Below, piece after piece: positions 1 through 8,159 of a DNA stretch of 64,000 bases. Below the pieces are notes generated by a model. The model had not been told where the DNA came from. It saw only the letters and a program-made list of their open reading frames with translations, and ran no database searches. Where the stretch lies: the NCBI GenBank assembly GCA_963803065.1, contig CAWDKW010000015.1, forward strand, positions 1 to 64,000, in the 5' to 3' direction. Made by a program: the position numbers and the translations under genes. The stretch is from DASXMT01 sp963803065. Lineage in GTDB: Bacteria; Actinomycetota; Acidimicrobiia; Acidimicrobiales; RAAP-2. Position 1 is the stretch's first letter. Every line of letters begins with the position of its first letter.

Positions 1-60
1 CACTGCTTCTGACCTGGCTAAACGTACCCTTTCGAACTATCTGCAGTAATCGACTGCGCT

Positions 61-73
61 AAAAAGGGGAAGT
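61..73 (+). repeat. 13-bp direct repeat, left copy
   Basis: AAAAAGGGGAAGT occurs here and again at 25,079-25,091 between the integrase gene and the tRNA fragment. Matching short repeats near both ends of an integrative element are what arm-type integrase or excisionase sites look like. That role is inferred. Confidence 0.4.
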
Positions 74-528
74 TCAAGGGGGAAATGTGGGGACGCACCA
101 CACCTGATGGGGGGCCACAGGGGTTCTTTGGGTATGCTTTTCCCGATGGTCGGCACCTACACAAAGCATTACAGGGCGGCCGACGAGTGGGCGCCTCCGC
201 AGCCTCCCGACGCGCTCTATTTCCCTGATGCAAAAGCGCTTACTGCATTCCTCCTCCGTCACCAGGCCGCTGTTTGTCCACACCGTCTGGTGCTCCCCTG
301 CGAGCGGCCATCGCACCTCACTCTGATCGATTTTCGGCTCGCTGCACTTGATCGCTTTCGTCGGAAGCTGAAGAAGCACTTCGCGAAGGCCATCGACTTT
401 CAGCACCATAGGCATCAGGCCGATGCCGTAGATCGAATCCAATCGGAACCGACTCCGATGGTTGGCGCCCGCTCCTCGACGGCACCTCCACTTCCGTTCG
501 CATTCTCTTACCGGGTGATGGGACTCTT

Positions 529-545
529 GTCGATCTAGTCGATCT
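529..545 (+). repeat. 17-bp repeat flanking the replication genes, copy 1
   Basis: GTCGATCTAGTCGATCT matches 15 of 17 bases with the copy at 3,925-3,941. The two copies bracket the genes from the excisionase-like protein to the primase. They could be operators or replication-protein sites, but nothing in the sequence decides which. Confidence 0.4.
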
Positions 546-580
546 CTCCCTCTCTCTCCCGGATTAGCTCGGGAGAGATC
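541..580 (+). promoter_or_regulatory. Competing hairpins before the xis-like gene
   Basis: GATCTCTCCC (541-550) is the exact reverse complement of 571-580. A second arm at 553-561 can pair instead with 570-578, leaving an 8-base loop. The two structures exclude each other, and they end 15 bases before the start codon at 595. They could form an operator or a leader control element. Confidence 0.4.
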
Positions 581-594
581 GGAATGGAGAGATC

Positions 595-867
595 ATGGCA
601 AATGCCCCCGAAGGATCCGTAAGGCCAAATGGCGTGGCTCGGCGGAGAAACAACCAACCCTCACGTAAAACCGCTACTCCCGTGGAGCCACCAGCGGGGA
701 AGCTCGCACTCAGCGTGCCGGAGGTTGCGTGGCTGATGGGTGTGAGCGTCAATACGGTTTGGAACCTTCTGACCGAAGACCGGCTGCCGAGTTTCACCAT
801 CCGCAGACGCCGTTTGCTAGCCCGCTCCGCGGTCGAGCAGTTCATCGCCCGAGGAGGAACAGAGTAA
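595..867 (+). CDS. Excisionase-like helix-turn-helix protein
   Basis: This 90-residue protein has a basic N-terminal tail of about 38 residues and then a MerR-like 'excisionase family' DNA-binding fold. The fold runs from LSVPEVAWLMGVS through the recognition helix to a basic wing (RLPSFTIRRRR) and the end helix SAVEQFIARGG. Such proteins bend att-site DNA to direct excision by a tyrosine integrase, or act as small regulators. The start ATG follows a GGAGAGATC ribosome site. It is the first gene of the element's left module, with a perfect palindrome 57 bases downstream. An excision role is inferred because the integrase lies 23 kb away at the other end; a plain regulator is the alternative. 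Confidence 0.75.
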   Translation: MANAPEGSVRPNGVARRRNNQPSRKTATPVEPPAGKLALSVPEVAWLMGVSVNTVWNLLTEDRLPSFTIRRRRLLARSAVEQFIARGGTE

Positions 868-923
868 TGCCTCCAGTCCATGAGACAGCGCCTCAACAAC
901 TAACAAAAACACAAGGACCATTA

Positions 924-939
924 CCCGGTCATGACCGGG
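924..939. promoter_or_regulatory. Perfect 16-bp palindrome, candidate operator
   Basis: CCCGGTCATGACCGGG is its own reverse complement. It lies in the non-coding gap between the xis-like gene and the next HTH gene. The symmetry suits a dimeric repressor. Which protein binds it cannot be told from sequence; the flanking HTH proteins or the XRE regulator at 10,500 are candidates. Confidence 0.45.
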
Positions 940-1091
940 AGACTCCAGTGCCTCGCCGTCGGATAGGGCTACAACGCTGTGCCCGCCCAGCGTTTGATGT
1001 CCACGGCGATCGCAACAATGGAGTTCGAGCGGGATCCGCCACAGTCAGGGCTCAGCAAGTGCCTGTCGAGAGGACAGAGCGGAAGGAGGGA

Positions 1092-1796
1092 ATGATGGAA
1101 GGCGACGAGATAACCAATGCCCAGAAATATGAACCCTGGGAACTCATCGAGTGCGAGGTGGGAGCGTGGAGCCTAAATGACGCCGCCATCCCGATTGAGG
1201 ACCTTTATGCAGAACAGCAGGGACACCTCGTGCGCACCAAACGCTCCTTCCTCCGTATGGCCAGATGCGGTGGCTTCGAAGTATTGCAGAGCACGGGCAT
1301 CAATCCAGGCATAAACCTGCATTTGTTCACGGCGGGTCCGGCTCAGGGATTGTGGCGCTTCAGGTACTTTCCCAAAGACGAGTGTGTTCGAATCCACTTT
1401 TTCCATGCCGTCGAGCGGGGGCGCAGGGGAAACTGGACGACCTGCCAGCTCGCCTCGATTACGACCTTCTCGGGAACGGTCTGGCGAACGACGCCAACCG
1501 TTGAGCTGATGGAAAACCTCGGGCCAAGGCTAGCCAGAAGGGTTGCTCAGGCATTTAAGCTTCCCGCCCCGATTTTTTCGGAACAGGAACTTGCAAACAC
1601 CCGTCGGCTCAGTCCGTCGGCGCTCACAGTTAGCGAAGCTGCATCTCTGCTGGGGTCCAAAGCCGAAACGGTCTCCGATCTCATTCTCGAGGGCAGACTG
1701 GAAGCCATCAGGTCGAGTGGTCGTCTTTGGGTCGAGCGAAGCGATGTCGAAACGATCATCGCTGAGGTTGGCGCGGAGATCGAGAATGGTGATTAG
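1092..1796 (+). CDS. Two-part protein with C-terminal excisionase-type HTH
   Basis: This 234-residue protein has about 150 N-terminal residues of unknown fold, rich in aromatic residues. After a linker comes a C-terminal helix-turn-helix of the excisionase type at about residues 180-228 (LTVSEAASLLGSKAETV, then a basic wing and VERSDVETIIAEV). I start it at ATG 1092, preceded by GGAAGGAGGGA. The reading frame stays open much further upstream, but that part overlaps the xis-like gene and looks non-coding. It lies between the xis-like gene and the primase, so control of replication or excision is plausible. The N-terminal domain is not recognised. Confidence 0.65.
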   Translation: MMEGDEITNAQKYEPWELIECEVGAWSLNDAAIPIEDLYAEQQGHLVRTKRSFLRMARCGGFEVLQSTGINPGINLHLFTAGPAQGLWRFRYFPKDECVRIHFFHAVERGRRGNWTTCQLASITTFSGTVWRTTPTVELMENLGPRLARRVAQAFKLPAPIFSEQELANTRRLSPSALTVSEAASLLGSKAETVSDLILEGRLEAIRSSGRLWVERSDVETIIAEVGAEIENGD

Positions 1797-1959
1797 CGTC
1801 GCAACAGTTGAGAACTCCGGACCGACGCAAATAATGATGCACGGCCGGAGCCTAGGAATTGCCACCGTCTGCTCAATGGTCTGGCAAGTGTTTCGAACTG
1901 ATACGTGTTGGTCCCCATGGGAGTGAGCAGGTCTCTTCGTCATCCAACGAAGGTGGGCC

Positions 1960-3906
1960 ATGCGGTCTAATCGCAATCCCTCTGGTAACTCGAGGGAGCC
2001 GGCCGCCCAGGCCAAGCTATTTGCAGATCGACTATTTGGAAAGAACCGCCGGGGCACCGTCTGCGCCGCCTATGGGATCAGTGGTCAGCGGACCCCTACC
2101 GGTGGATACACGTTCGGCGGGAGACTTAGGCATAAGTACTTCGAGTGGCCACGCGAGCGGGAAAGGCTCCTTAGTTGGGCCGAGGGCAGCTGTGATAAGC
2201 ACGACCTCTACCTGATCCCAAACCTTCGATCTGCCCGCAGTGCAAAAGTGGGATTCGGGGAGGGCGGCAGGTATGTCTGGGCTGACATCGATCACGTCAC
2301 GGACGAAACTTGGCGGCGACTGGATGCCGTGCTGAATAGAGGATCACTTGTCGTTTACTCCGGGGGTCGTGACGGTCTGCACGTCTACCTTCGCCTCGAC
2401 GGTTGGTATCCACCACGCATATTCGAGGAACTAAACGAACAGTTCGACGGCTACATCGGGGGTGACCACAAGCACAGAGAGAACACCCTGTTGCGCCTGC
2501 CTGGCACTTGGAACCACAAGGGCAGGGCGAAGGGTGTGGACTCGTACTCGGTGAGGCTGAGTGATGATGAGTACGAGATCTCTCCATGGTCACCCGCTGC
2601 GTTGAGCGAGGCATTTGGACGAGTGCCTCCGCTGACCCAGCCCAAGTCCAAGCCAAAGATAGCCAACGCAAAGAAGGGCCGTACCCCCCAAGGCCCCCGA
2701 CGGGAGGCGCAACAGATAGTCCCGGTCGACGCTGAGCCATTGCCGGAAGAGTTGCCCGACGAAATCAGGCGGCTCGTTCATTTCAACACCAAAAAGACGG
2801 CGAAGACCGATCGAACACGCTCTGGCCAACTCGACGGACTCGTTGCTGTTGCGATGTCCTATGGCTACAACGATGGCGCAATCATGGGGATCGCACAGTT
2901 GAGCGAGCCCGGCCATGAAAAATGGCCGAACCCGACAGACCTTAAGCGCGAGATCCAAAGGTGCATAAACAACCGGCGTCCAGGTCATCCCCACGTGGGT
3001 CTGACCTGTCATGAGGCACGGTGTCAGACGGCCAGCTCACGAGTCTCTGATGAGATTGTGGCTATTCGCAGTCACTTCAGATCGGAGCACCGACCAGGTC
3101 GTACGCTGCCAGCAGACACAAAGATACTGGATGCCTTTTTGCAGCGCGCACAGTTGATCGGGGATTTGAAACTCGACATGTCACAGCGACAGTTGAGCGA
3201 GCTTGCAGGAGTGAGTCGAGTTACAGCGGGAAATGGACTCAAGAGGCTGATCAAGGCCGGTTACGTGAAGCACGTGGTGAAATCCAATGGTCAGCCCGTA
3301 CGGGCAGGTCAAGGACCACTTAGCCATCGTGCCTTCCGTTACGAACTGAAGTGTCCAACTGTCGTACCTTTACCACACAACCACATTAAGAATGTTTTTT
3401 TGTTTTCTGAAGCTAATGAAGCTAATGAAGCTAATGACCTAACTTCCACATTAAACCCTAATCACGATGTGTGGCGGTATGGTGGACTAATGGCTGAAAA
3501 GAATACCTACGAGTCCCTACTACGAAGACTAACTACTATTAAAGAAATCGCTGACTACCAAGGACGTTCATCCCGTACTGTTACTAAACACTTACATACC
3601 CTGGCTTTCTATAGTCTAGCACGGCAATGTGTTGACGGTAAATCATGGGCACCACTTGAACGCCCACTAGATGAGGTAGCTAAGGAGCTAGGAACTTACG
3701 GTATGGGTGAACGACAAGCAAAACAACACGCCCGGGAGTCTGATGGCTTTCGTGCGTACCTAGAGACTCGTGAAGAAGAGGACAGGCAAATGTTTAAGGC
3801 ACGTGAGGCTCGTGGGCATGTTTGGGATGGTTACAAGTTGGTCCCCCCTAATCGCTCGTCTGCAAAACGGAGGCCTAAACAGGGTGGTCGTCGTAATGGC
3901 AAATAG
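1960..3906 (+). CDS. Primase-like replication protein of the element
   Basis: This 648-residue protein has an N-terminal archaeo-eukaryotic primase-like (PrimPol) domain at about residues 20-215. It shows the acidic YVWADID motif, the SGGRDGLHVYLRL strand containing the catalytic-type histidine, and the LRLPGTWNHK motif typical of plasmid and phage primases. A PriCT-like helical region follows (about 285-345, ending in RRPGHPH), then a winged helix near 405-440 (MSQRQLSELAGVSRVTAGN). From about codon 465 the DNA turns AT-rich with different codons. It also holds a three-fold EAN repeat and another HTH-like stretch. It probably starts replication of the excised element. The start follows GAAGGTGGGCC. 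An additional polymerase activity is not established. Confidence 0.8.
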   Translation: MRSNRNPSGNSREPAAQAKLFADRLFGKNRRGTVCAAYGISGQRTPTGGYTFGGRLRHKYFEWPRERERLLSWAEGSCDKHDLYLIPNLRSARSAKVGFGEGGRYVWADIDHVTDETWRRLDAVLNRGSLVVYSGGRDGLHVYLRLDGWYPPRIFEELNEQFDGYIGGDHKHRENTLLRLPGTWNHKGRAKGVDSYSVRLSDDEYEISPWSPAALSEAFGRVPPLTQPKSKPKIANAKKGRTPQGPRREAQQIVPVDAEPLPEELPDEIRRLVHFNTKKTAKTDRTRSGQLDGLVAVAMSYGYNDGAIMGIAQLSEPGHEKWPNPTDLKREIQRCINNRRPGHPHVGLTCHEARCQTASSRVSDEIVAIRSHFRSEHRPGRTLPADTKILDAFLQRAQLIGDLKLDMSQRQLSELAGVSRVTAGNGLKRLIKAGYVKHVVKSNGQPVRAGQGPLSHRAFRYELKCPTVVPLPHNHIKNVFLFSEANEANEANDLTSTLNPNHDVWRYGGLMAEKNTYESLLRRLTTIKEIADYQGRSSRTVTKHLHTLAFYSLARQCVDGKSWAPLERPLDEVAKELGTYGMGERQAKQHARESDGFRAYLETREEEDRQMFKAREARGHVWDGYKLVPPNRSSAKRRPKQGGRRNGK

Positions 3907-3924
3907 GGACGGTTCGTGTTGATC

Positions 3925-3941
3925 GTCGATCTAATCGATTT
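3925..3941 (+). repeat. 17-bp repeat flanking the replication genes, copy 2
   Basis: GTCGATCTAATCGATTT lies 18 bases after the primase stop codon and differs from the copy at 529-545 at two positions. Confidence 0.4.
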
Positions 3942-4036
3942 AAAATCCGCCGACAGGGGCATTGCCCGAAGTAGTCTCATTACACACTGGTTAGCGATCT
4001 CCTAGTCTCCCAACCCCGAATCCCTCCAATAACCCT

Positions 4037-4061
4037 CTTCCCCCGCAGTAGGGGGGGGAAG
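4037..4061. terminator. Hairpin between converging genes
   Basis: CTTCCCCC (4,037-4,044) pairs exactly with GGGGGAAG (4,054-4,061) across a 9-base loop. There is no clear T-run, so it may be a weak or Rho-assisted terminator. Its position between converging genes supports the call. Confidence 0.35.
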
Positions 4062-4322
4062 GCCGGGAGGTCAGATAGGTGACCACTGAGGCAATCCTGG
4101 AGGCCTCTCAGAGGAAGCCTGATTGGCGGAGTAGTGTGATCCTTGCTGGTCGACTCTAAGCAGTGTAGGTACCGATTGATTGTGCATTGAGAACCTTCCG
4201 TAGTGCAATCCATCCGGCAAATCAAATGGTTTGATGAGGGTGGTAGTCGTCACTTGCCCTCACATTGGAAAGAACTTGATCCTGTAACTCAAGGGGATCA
4301 CGATGTCCGGTGGAGTGGAGCG

Positions 4323-5159
4323 TCAGTTGACCCAGGTTGCGATAGTGAAGGACGGATCGAATCGACGTATGACCTCGACTACGGCGAGGAGCATCTTCTC
4401 GAGTCCGCCGATGTTGGTTGACGGTTTAGCCTTGGCCGTTCCAAAGGCGACCGACGACGTGAGTCCGAACTTCATCTTCACATCGATGTCTGTGGGGGCG
4501 TCCTGATGCACTCCGAGTCGGACAGTGGCCAGTCGAGTGTGCGGCTCCAAGAGCGTCCCTGGCAGAGCGTGGAGGGTGATACCGGTGATGGTCATCCATC
4601 GTTTGGGTTCGACGTCGATTTGCAGGTTCCCCTCAGCGACATAAGCAGTTCCAGCGTGGACGACGCGGTGCTTGTCGGTATTCCAGAAAGCGTGCAACTT
4701 GCAGATGGGGGTCTGCCTTGCCTCGTCCACCGTGCGCCCAAAGTACGGCTGACTCTCTTGGATGATCGTGCTCTGGTCATCCGTGAGCCCGACAAGCGGG
4801 CTGTGACCCCTGCCTCGGCTTCGCTCTATGACGTCCTCCTTGAAGCGGCTCTCAGTCACACAGACGGGGAAGCCGTTGGCTCGCTCAACGTCCTTGCCGT
4901 TCGCAATCACGAGGGCGGCGATGAGATGGTCTAGGGCGCTTCGCGTGTTGTGGATGAAGTCTCCAACGATTACTCCCCAGTGGGAGGGAACAGGCGGCCC
5001 TTCATAAAAGACGACGTGTCCGTCATCCCCCGGATCGAAATGACTGGAGATATCTGCATCTCGATCGATGCCGATGCCGACTCGGTCCTCCAGGCACTTG
5101 AGGTGGTACTGGGCGCGCGAAAGCTTGAGTCCGACCCCGGCGAGGTCCAGGCCGTTCAC
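4323..5159 (-). CDS. Hypothetical protein with R-x4-H motif
   Basis: This 278-residue soluble protein of unknown function starts at GTG 5,159 behind AAGGGTAGGTC. An N-terminal helical part contains HNTRSALDHLIAAL (about residues 70-83), and a second conserved-looking patch reads NTDKHRVVHAG (about 160-170). The arginine and histidine in RSALDH fit the R-x4-6-H pattern of HEPN RNases, but a pattern this short is weak evidence. The C-terminal half looks like beta-rich structure. It stands alone on the minus strand, facing the primase gene. It may be a cargo or defence protein, but no function can be assigned. Confidence 0.6.
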   Translation of the reverse strand: MNGLDLAGVGLKLSRAQYHLKCLEDRVGIGIDRDADISSHFDPGDDGHVVFYEGPPVPSHWGVIVGDFIHNTRSALDHLIAALVIANGKDVERANGFPVCVTESRFKEDVIERSRGRGHSPLVGLTDDQSTIIQESQPYFGRTVDEARQTPICKLHAFWNTDKHRVVHAGTAYVAEGNLQIDVEPKRWMTITGITLHALPGTLLEPHTRLATVRLGVHQDAPTDIDVKMKFGLTSSVAFGTAKAKPSTNIGGLEKMLLAVVEVIRRFDPSFTIATWVN

Positions 5160-6217
5160 GACCTACCCTTGGAGGCAGGGGTCAAAGAAACCGAAGGACG
5201 AACCGACCCACGGATACCCCCGAGTGAGCGGAGGTACCGATTCGGACCCATCAGGACATACTCGGCGACTCCGCCGATTTTGGTGACTCAGGTTCAATCC
5301 GTATGCTTTGCGCTTCTTGCAAATACTGGGAGCCACGCAAGAAGTGTGACATGTAGGGAGCGGTCCGAGTCGAGGGTAATGACGATCAGGCGAACCGTAG
5401 TCAGATTAGGAAGCCCGGACACCGTAAGACCCTCGCCTTGGCCCAGGGATACTGAGAGCTTGACTAGTACGCCTCCAGGTGCTCAGTTTCGGATGAAGGG
5501 CAATAGTTACTTTTTTGGGGAAGGTATTTGGTGGTCTCCTGCTGAGGCAAGTGCCCTTCAAGGCCACACTTTCGAACAGCCCACTAGGTATCCCACTTCG
5601 GATGGTAATGACCGGGTCCAGCCTGAGGCCCTATTTGTGAAACCCAACAACAGTGGGCACAGCTCCGAGGAGTGGGGGCCATGTCGGGTGGTGACCACTG
5701 GTCGTTGGACAAGGGCTTCCCGAGCAGAACACGGGCTGTTGGAGCTTGAGACACCAGGTGAACCTCCTTGAAGCCGTGACGGCAATGTGGACACCGGGGG
5801 GTCACTTTTACCTGGTGCACCGCCGCATCACGTTCGGTCAGCGTGAACACGCGAAACACGTCCTACCTGGATATTTACCGTGAGGCACCAGGTGCACTCG
5901 GATTACTGATGGGCCGTTTCCCTGCCTACCCTCATCCCCGACCTCCTCTCGGAACTAGGTTCGTGTAACACACTTATACGTGCGTTTTGGGGCGGACACG
6001 ACATATTAATTTGATTACTTCGTGTCGGTGGTACGTCCAAACCAAATGGCATGGGCGCGTCGGGTGATATGTCAAGAGACCTAGCGAGTCAGTGGATAGT
6101 CGACTACCATAAGGTCATAACCACATCACGATGGAGCGAGGGACCGTGGCCCCGTGACCTCCAGCCAACCAGCCTTCGAGGCAACGGTGGCACTGCCCGG
6201 AACGATGAGGAGAGCAA
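5160..6217. other. Gene-poor stretch of about 1 kb
   Basis: No convincing gene is seen. A minus-strand frame (5,584-5,859, GTG start, containing a CPHCRHGF zinc-like motif) might be the 5' part of a decayed gene. A plus-strand frame at 5,303-5,356 gives only 17 residues. ACCAGGTG-type words recur at about 5,754, 5,810 (inverted) and 5,886. Near 6,000, GACACGA (5,995-6,001) and TCGTGTC (6,020-6,026) form an inverted repeat around an AT-rich core. That could be a promoter/operator for the small operon starting at 6,218, or a nicking or binding site. Confidence 0.4.
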
Positions 6218-6325
6218 ATGCCATTAATCCACACAGACGCGCACGATTGGCGCAATGGGACGGCCACCGAGATTCTTAGCTCGGTCCTGAGACCAACTTC
6301 GCCGTTTTCGGGCGGTGAGCTATGA
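6218..6325 (+). CDS. 35-residue leader gene of a small operon
   Basis: An ATG preceded by GAGGAGAGCAA opens a 35-codon frame beginning MPLIHTDAHDW. Its stop codon overlaps the next start as CTATGA. The good ribosome site and the four-base overlap suggest translation coupled to the 6,322 gene. No homologue is recognised and there is no membrane segment. It could be a real small protein or only a translated leader. Confidence 0.5.
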   Translation: MPLIHTDAHDWRNGTATEILSSVLRPTSPFSGGEL

Positions 6326-6756
6326 CCGGTAATAGCCGTAACCGGCGCAACAAGTGTGACCTGTATCTGCCCGGCCACTGCGTCCATTGGATCCAGTCTC
6401 GAAAGGCATCTGAGGTAACGCCACGGTGCGGCACCCTCGTTGAAGTCACTGACACCGTGATTACGGTCGAGTACTTGGACAAGGTTGGGCATTACCGAAA
6501 CCACGATGCCGGGCGGATCCTCAAAGTTGCAAAACCAGGTACGAAGGTCCGGGTCTCTGAGGATTACGGGCTGCTTGGTGTTGACATGGACCATTACACA
6601 TACCGCTGCTTTTGCATTGCCGATACTGACCGGCCATGGACGTCATGCAGCTACGAACCGATGGTCGCAACGACCCCGGAGGCCCTAGCCGAGCGTCTGG
6701 CCTCTCGTGGCGGCTTCTCCGTTTCCGGCCGGGTAGTGAAGGGCTGGTCCAAATGA
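6322..6756 (+). CDS. Hypothetical protein, middle gene of small operon
   Basis: This 144-residue protein is not recognised. The first third is basic and contains cysteines (NKCDLYLPGHCVHW), followed by a beta-rich middle part (GTLVEVTDTVITVEYLDK) that resembles a small barrel. Its start overlaps the preceding 35-codon gene by four bases and its stop overlaps the next start (ATGA), so three genes are probably translated together. It lies in the variable part of the element. The function is unknown. Confidence 0.6.
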   Translation: MTGNSRNRRNKCDLYLPGHCVHWIQSRKASEVTPRCGTLVEVTDTVITVEYLDKVGHYRNHDAGRILKVAKPGTKVRVSEDYGLLGVDMDHYTYRCFCIADTDRPWTSCSYEPMVATTPEALAERLASRGGFSVSGRVVKGWSK

Positions 6757-7016
6757 CTGAGGATTTGCAACCCAGTCGACGTGCTGTCAGTCGGCCCATC
6801 TATTTGGCCATCCGCAGACAGTTCCCCGACGCAGCAATATCAGATTGTGAGCAGCTGGCCCTGAACATTGCCTGGAACATTCTGCACGCCACGGAGATTA
6901 GAGAGGACGAGTGGCGGATCTACCCGTTGAAGAACGCTGACGAGTATTTCGATGTTGACGAGGAGGCGCGAGCCCTGCAGCATGGAAATCTGATGTCCAG
7001 AATCACTGTGGAATGA
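6753..7016 (+). CDS. Small acidic hypothetical protein
   Basis: This 87-residue protein starts at ATG 6,753 inside the ATGA overlap with the gene before it. The frame is open further upstream, but that part duplicates coding sequence of the previous gene. The protein has a helical middle section (CEQLALNIAWNILHA) and an acidic end (DEYFDVDEEARALQHG). No family is recognised. The coupling suggests it works with the 6,322 product. Confidence 0.55.
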   Translation: MTEDLQPSRRAVSRPIYLAIRRQFPDAAISDCEQLALNIAWNILHATEIREDEWRIYPLKNADEYFDVDEEARALQHGNLMSRITVE

Positions 7017-7091
7017 CGCCTTCCCGCCGTTGAGGTGATTCATTCGCTTCCGTTCGGCCGGCCTGACGCCACGCTCCTGTAACTTCGAGAA

Positions 7092-7640
7092 GTGACACCA
7101 GAGCAACTTACGGATGTATTGGGGCAGATCTACCATCTCGCTCGAACAGCCAAGCTCTTCGAGGAAGGGGATCCGGCCGATCTCCAGTTCGTGGCTGCGC
7201 ACTTTGTGCTCGTCGACTCACAATACGCCATCGACAGCTACTCGCCGCTACACGAGTTCCGCGACTTTCGGGAGGGGTACCTGATGAAGTTCGGACTGCT
7301 TCAGGCGCTTCACAACCAGCTCAAGTCAGTCGAGGAAATCGCCAGGTCGGTGGGCAAACCAAAGAAGCTGGATCGTCTTGAAGGAGTAGCGAGCATCCTT
7401 GTGACGAGACACATGGTGGCCGGTCATCCGTTGCGGTCAAATGTTGACGGCACCATCTGGCGACACTTCCACGACCGCGGGAGCGTTCATGACCCGGCCA
7501 TGATTCGAATCATGTCTTTCGAAGCGGGCCAACCGGCGCACTGGACTGGGAGAACCGTCGTCGTCTCCGATCTCTTGATAGATCAGGCCAAAGCCGTCGA
7601 GATTGCGCTGAGCGGAGTCCTCGATGAACTTGCGTCCTAG
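7092..7640 (+). CDS. HEPN-like helical protein, hypothetical
   Basis: This 182-residue, mostly helical protein starts at GTG 7,092. It contains ILVTRHMVAGHPL (about residues 101-113), where R-x5-H resembles the R-x4-6-H active-site motif of HEPN-type RNases. An upstream helix has LQALHNQLKSVEEIAR. HEPN proteins are often toxins or defence effectors. No partner antitoxin is obvious; the small operon 75 bases upstream is the nearest candidate. The motif and fold look suggestive only, so the functional call is weak, while the gene itself looks real. Confidence 0.6.
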   Translation: MTPEQLTDVLGQIYHLARTAKLFEEGDPADLQFVAAHFVLVDSQYAIDSYSPLHEFRDFREGYLMKFGLLQALHNQLKSVEEIARSVGKPKKLDRLEGVASILVTRHMVAGHPLRSNVDGTIWRHFHDRGSVHDPAMIRIMSFEAGQPAHWTGRTVVVSDLLIDQAKAVEIALSGVLDELAS

Positions 7641-7670
7641 TTGGCATTGGAAATAGACAGGCCGACGTTG

Positions 7671-8123
7671 CTATACGCGGAGAGAAATCAGATGGTCATC
7701 TCGACGGGCGACATAGCCTCGGCCTCGAAGCGTCTCAACAACATCAGCTTCTGAAGCGGGGTCGATGTACAAAGTCGGGAAGCCGGGAAAATGTTCTCGC
7801 TGCACGCCGATGTCCAAGTCATCGGGCAAATAGTCCAAAGCGAAGGTTGCAATCGGAGGCGGCCAGTTGCCCTCCTGGCACTCGCTCGTCAATGCGAGGT
7901 CGTAAGGATCCTCATCCTCAGGCACCTCGTCGTAGTCATCGTCATCTAATCCCGGGACCATGAGGAGCTGCGGCTCGAATCGCCGAGCTTCCCGATAGTT
8001 CCTGAGCCGACGGATCCCCTGCACGTCTGAAGCGACCGCTTGTGCGACCTCCTCGGGTATGAGCACGAGGTTGTCGTCGAGGACACCATACACGAAGGCC
8101 TCATTCTGCTCGTCACTATTCAT
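7671..8123 (-). CDS. Acidic hypothetical protein
   Basis: This 150-residue acidic protein has a striking Asp/Glu stretch near the middle (GLDDDDYDEVPEDEDPYD) and a C-terminal segment that looks like a small alpha/beta fold (DPASEADVVETLRGRGYVARR). There is no signal peptide or membrane segment. It is the last of four minus-strand genes running from 10,336 and lies 36 bases beyond the zinc-ribbon protein at 8,160-8,768, so it may share that operon. The function is unknown. Confidence 0.6.
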   Translation of the reverse strand: MNSDEQNEAFVYGVLDDNLVLIPEEVAQAVASDVQGIRRLRNYREARRFEPQLLMVPGLDDDDYDEVPEDEDPYDLALTSECQEGNWPPPIATFALDYLPDDLDIGVQREHFPGFPTLYIDPASEADVVETLRGRGYVARRDDHLISLRV

Positions 8124-8159
8124 ACTTCATTTTACCTGATGTGTTGCCACGACGGCAGC

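Larger units (their letters stand above)
1..594. other. Left edge, no confident gene
   Basis: About 590 bases before the excisionase-like gene hold no convincing gene. Two opposite-strand frames overlap here (107-538 plus, 74-442 minus). Neither has a recognisable motif or a good ribosome binding site, and they shadow each other. The stretch does hold a 13-base repeat at 61-73 and a repeat plus hairpin just before 595, which fit the left end of an integrative element. Confidence 0.5.
3907..4322. other. Gene-free gap after the primase
   Basis: The gap carries the second copy of the 17-base repeat (3,925-3,941) and a C/G-rich hairpin (4,037-4,061). I see no reading frame with a ribosome site or a familiar motif. 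The two genes on either side converge on this gap, so it should hold terminators, and it could hold part of a replication origin. Confidence 0.5.

Noticed and set aside
107..538. Plus-strand open frame of 143 codons at the left edge
   Set aside because: It overlaps an equally long minus-strand frame and has no motif. The coding strand cannot be decided, so neither is called.
4950..5771. Plus-strand open frame of 273 codons
   Set aside because: Its first part lies opposite the 4,323-5,159 gene, whose sequence looks far more protein-like. No ribosome site, domain or sensible composition supports it.
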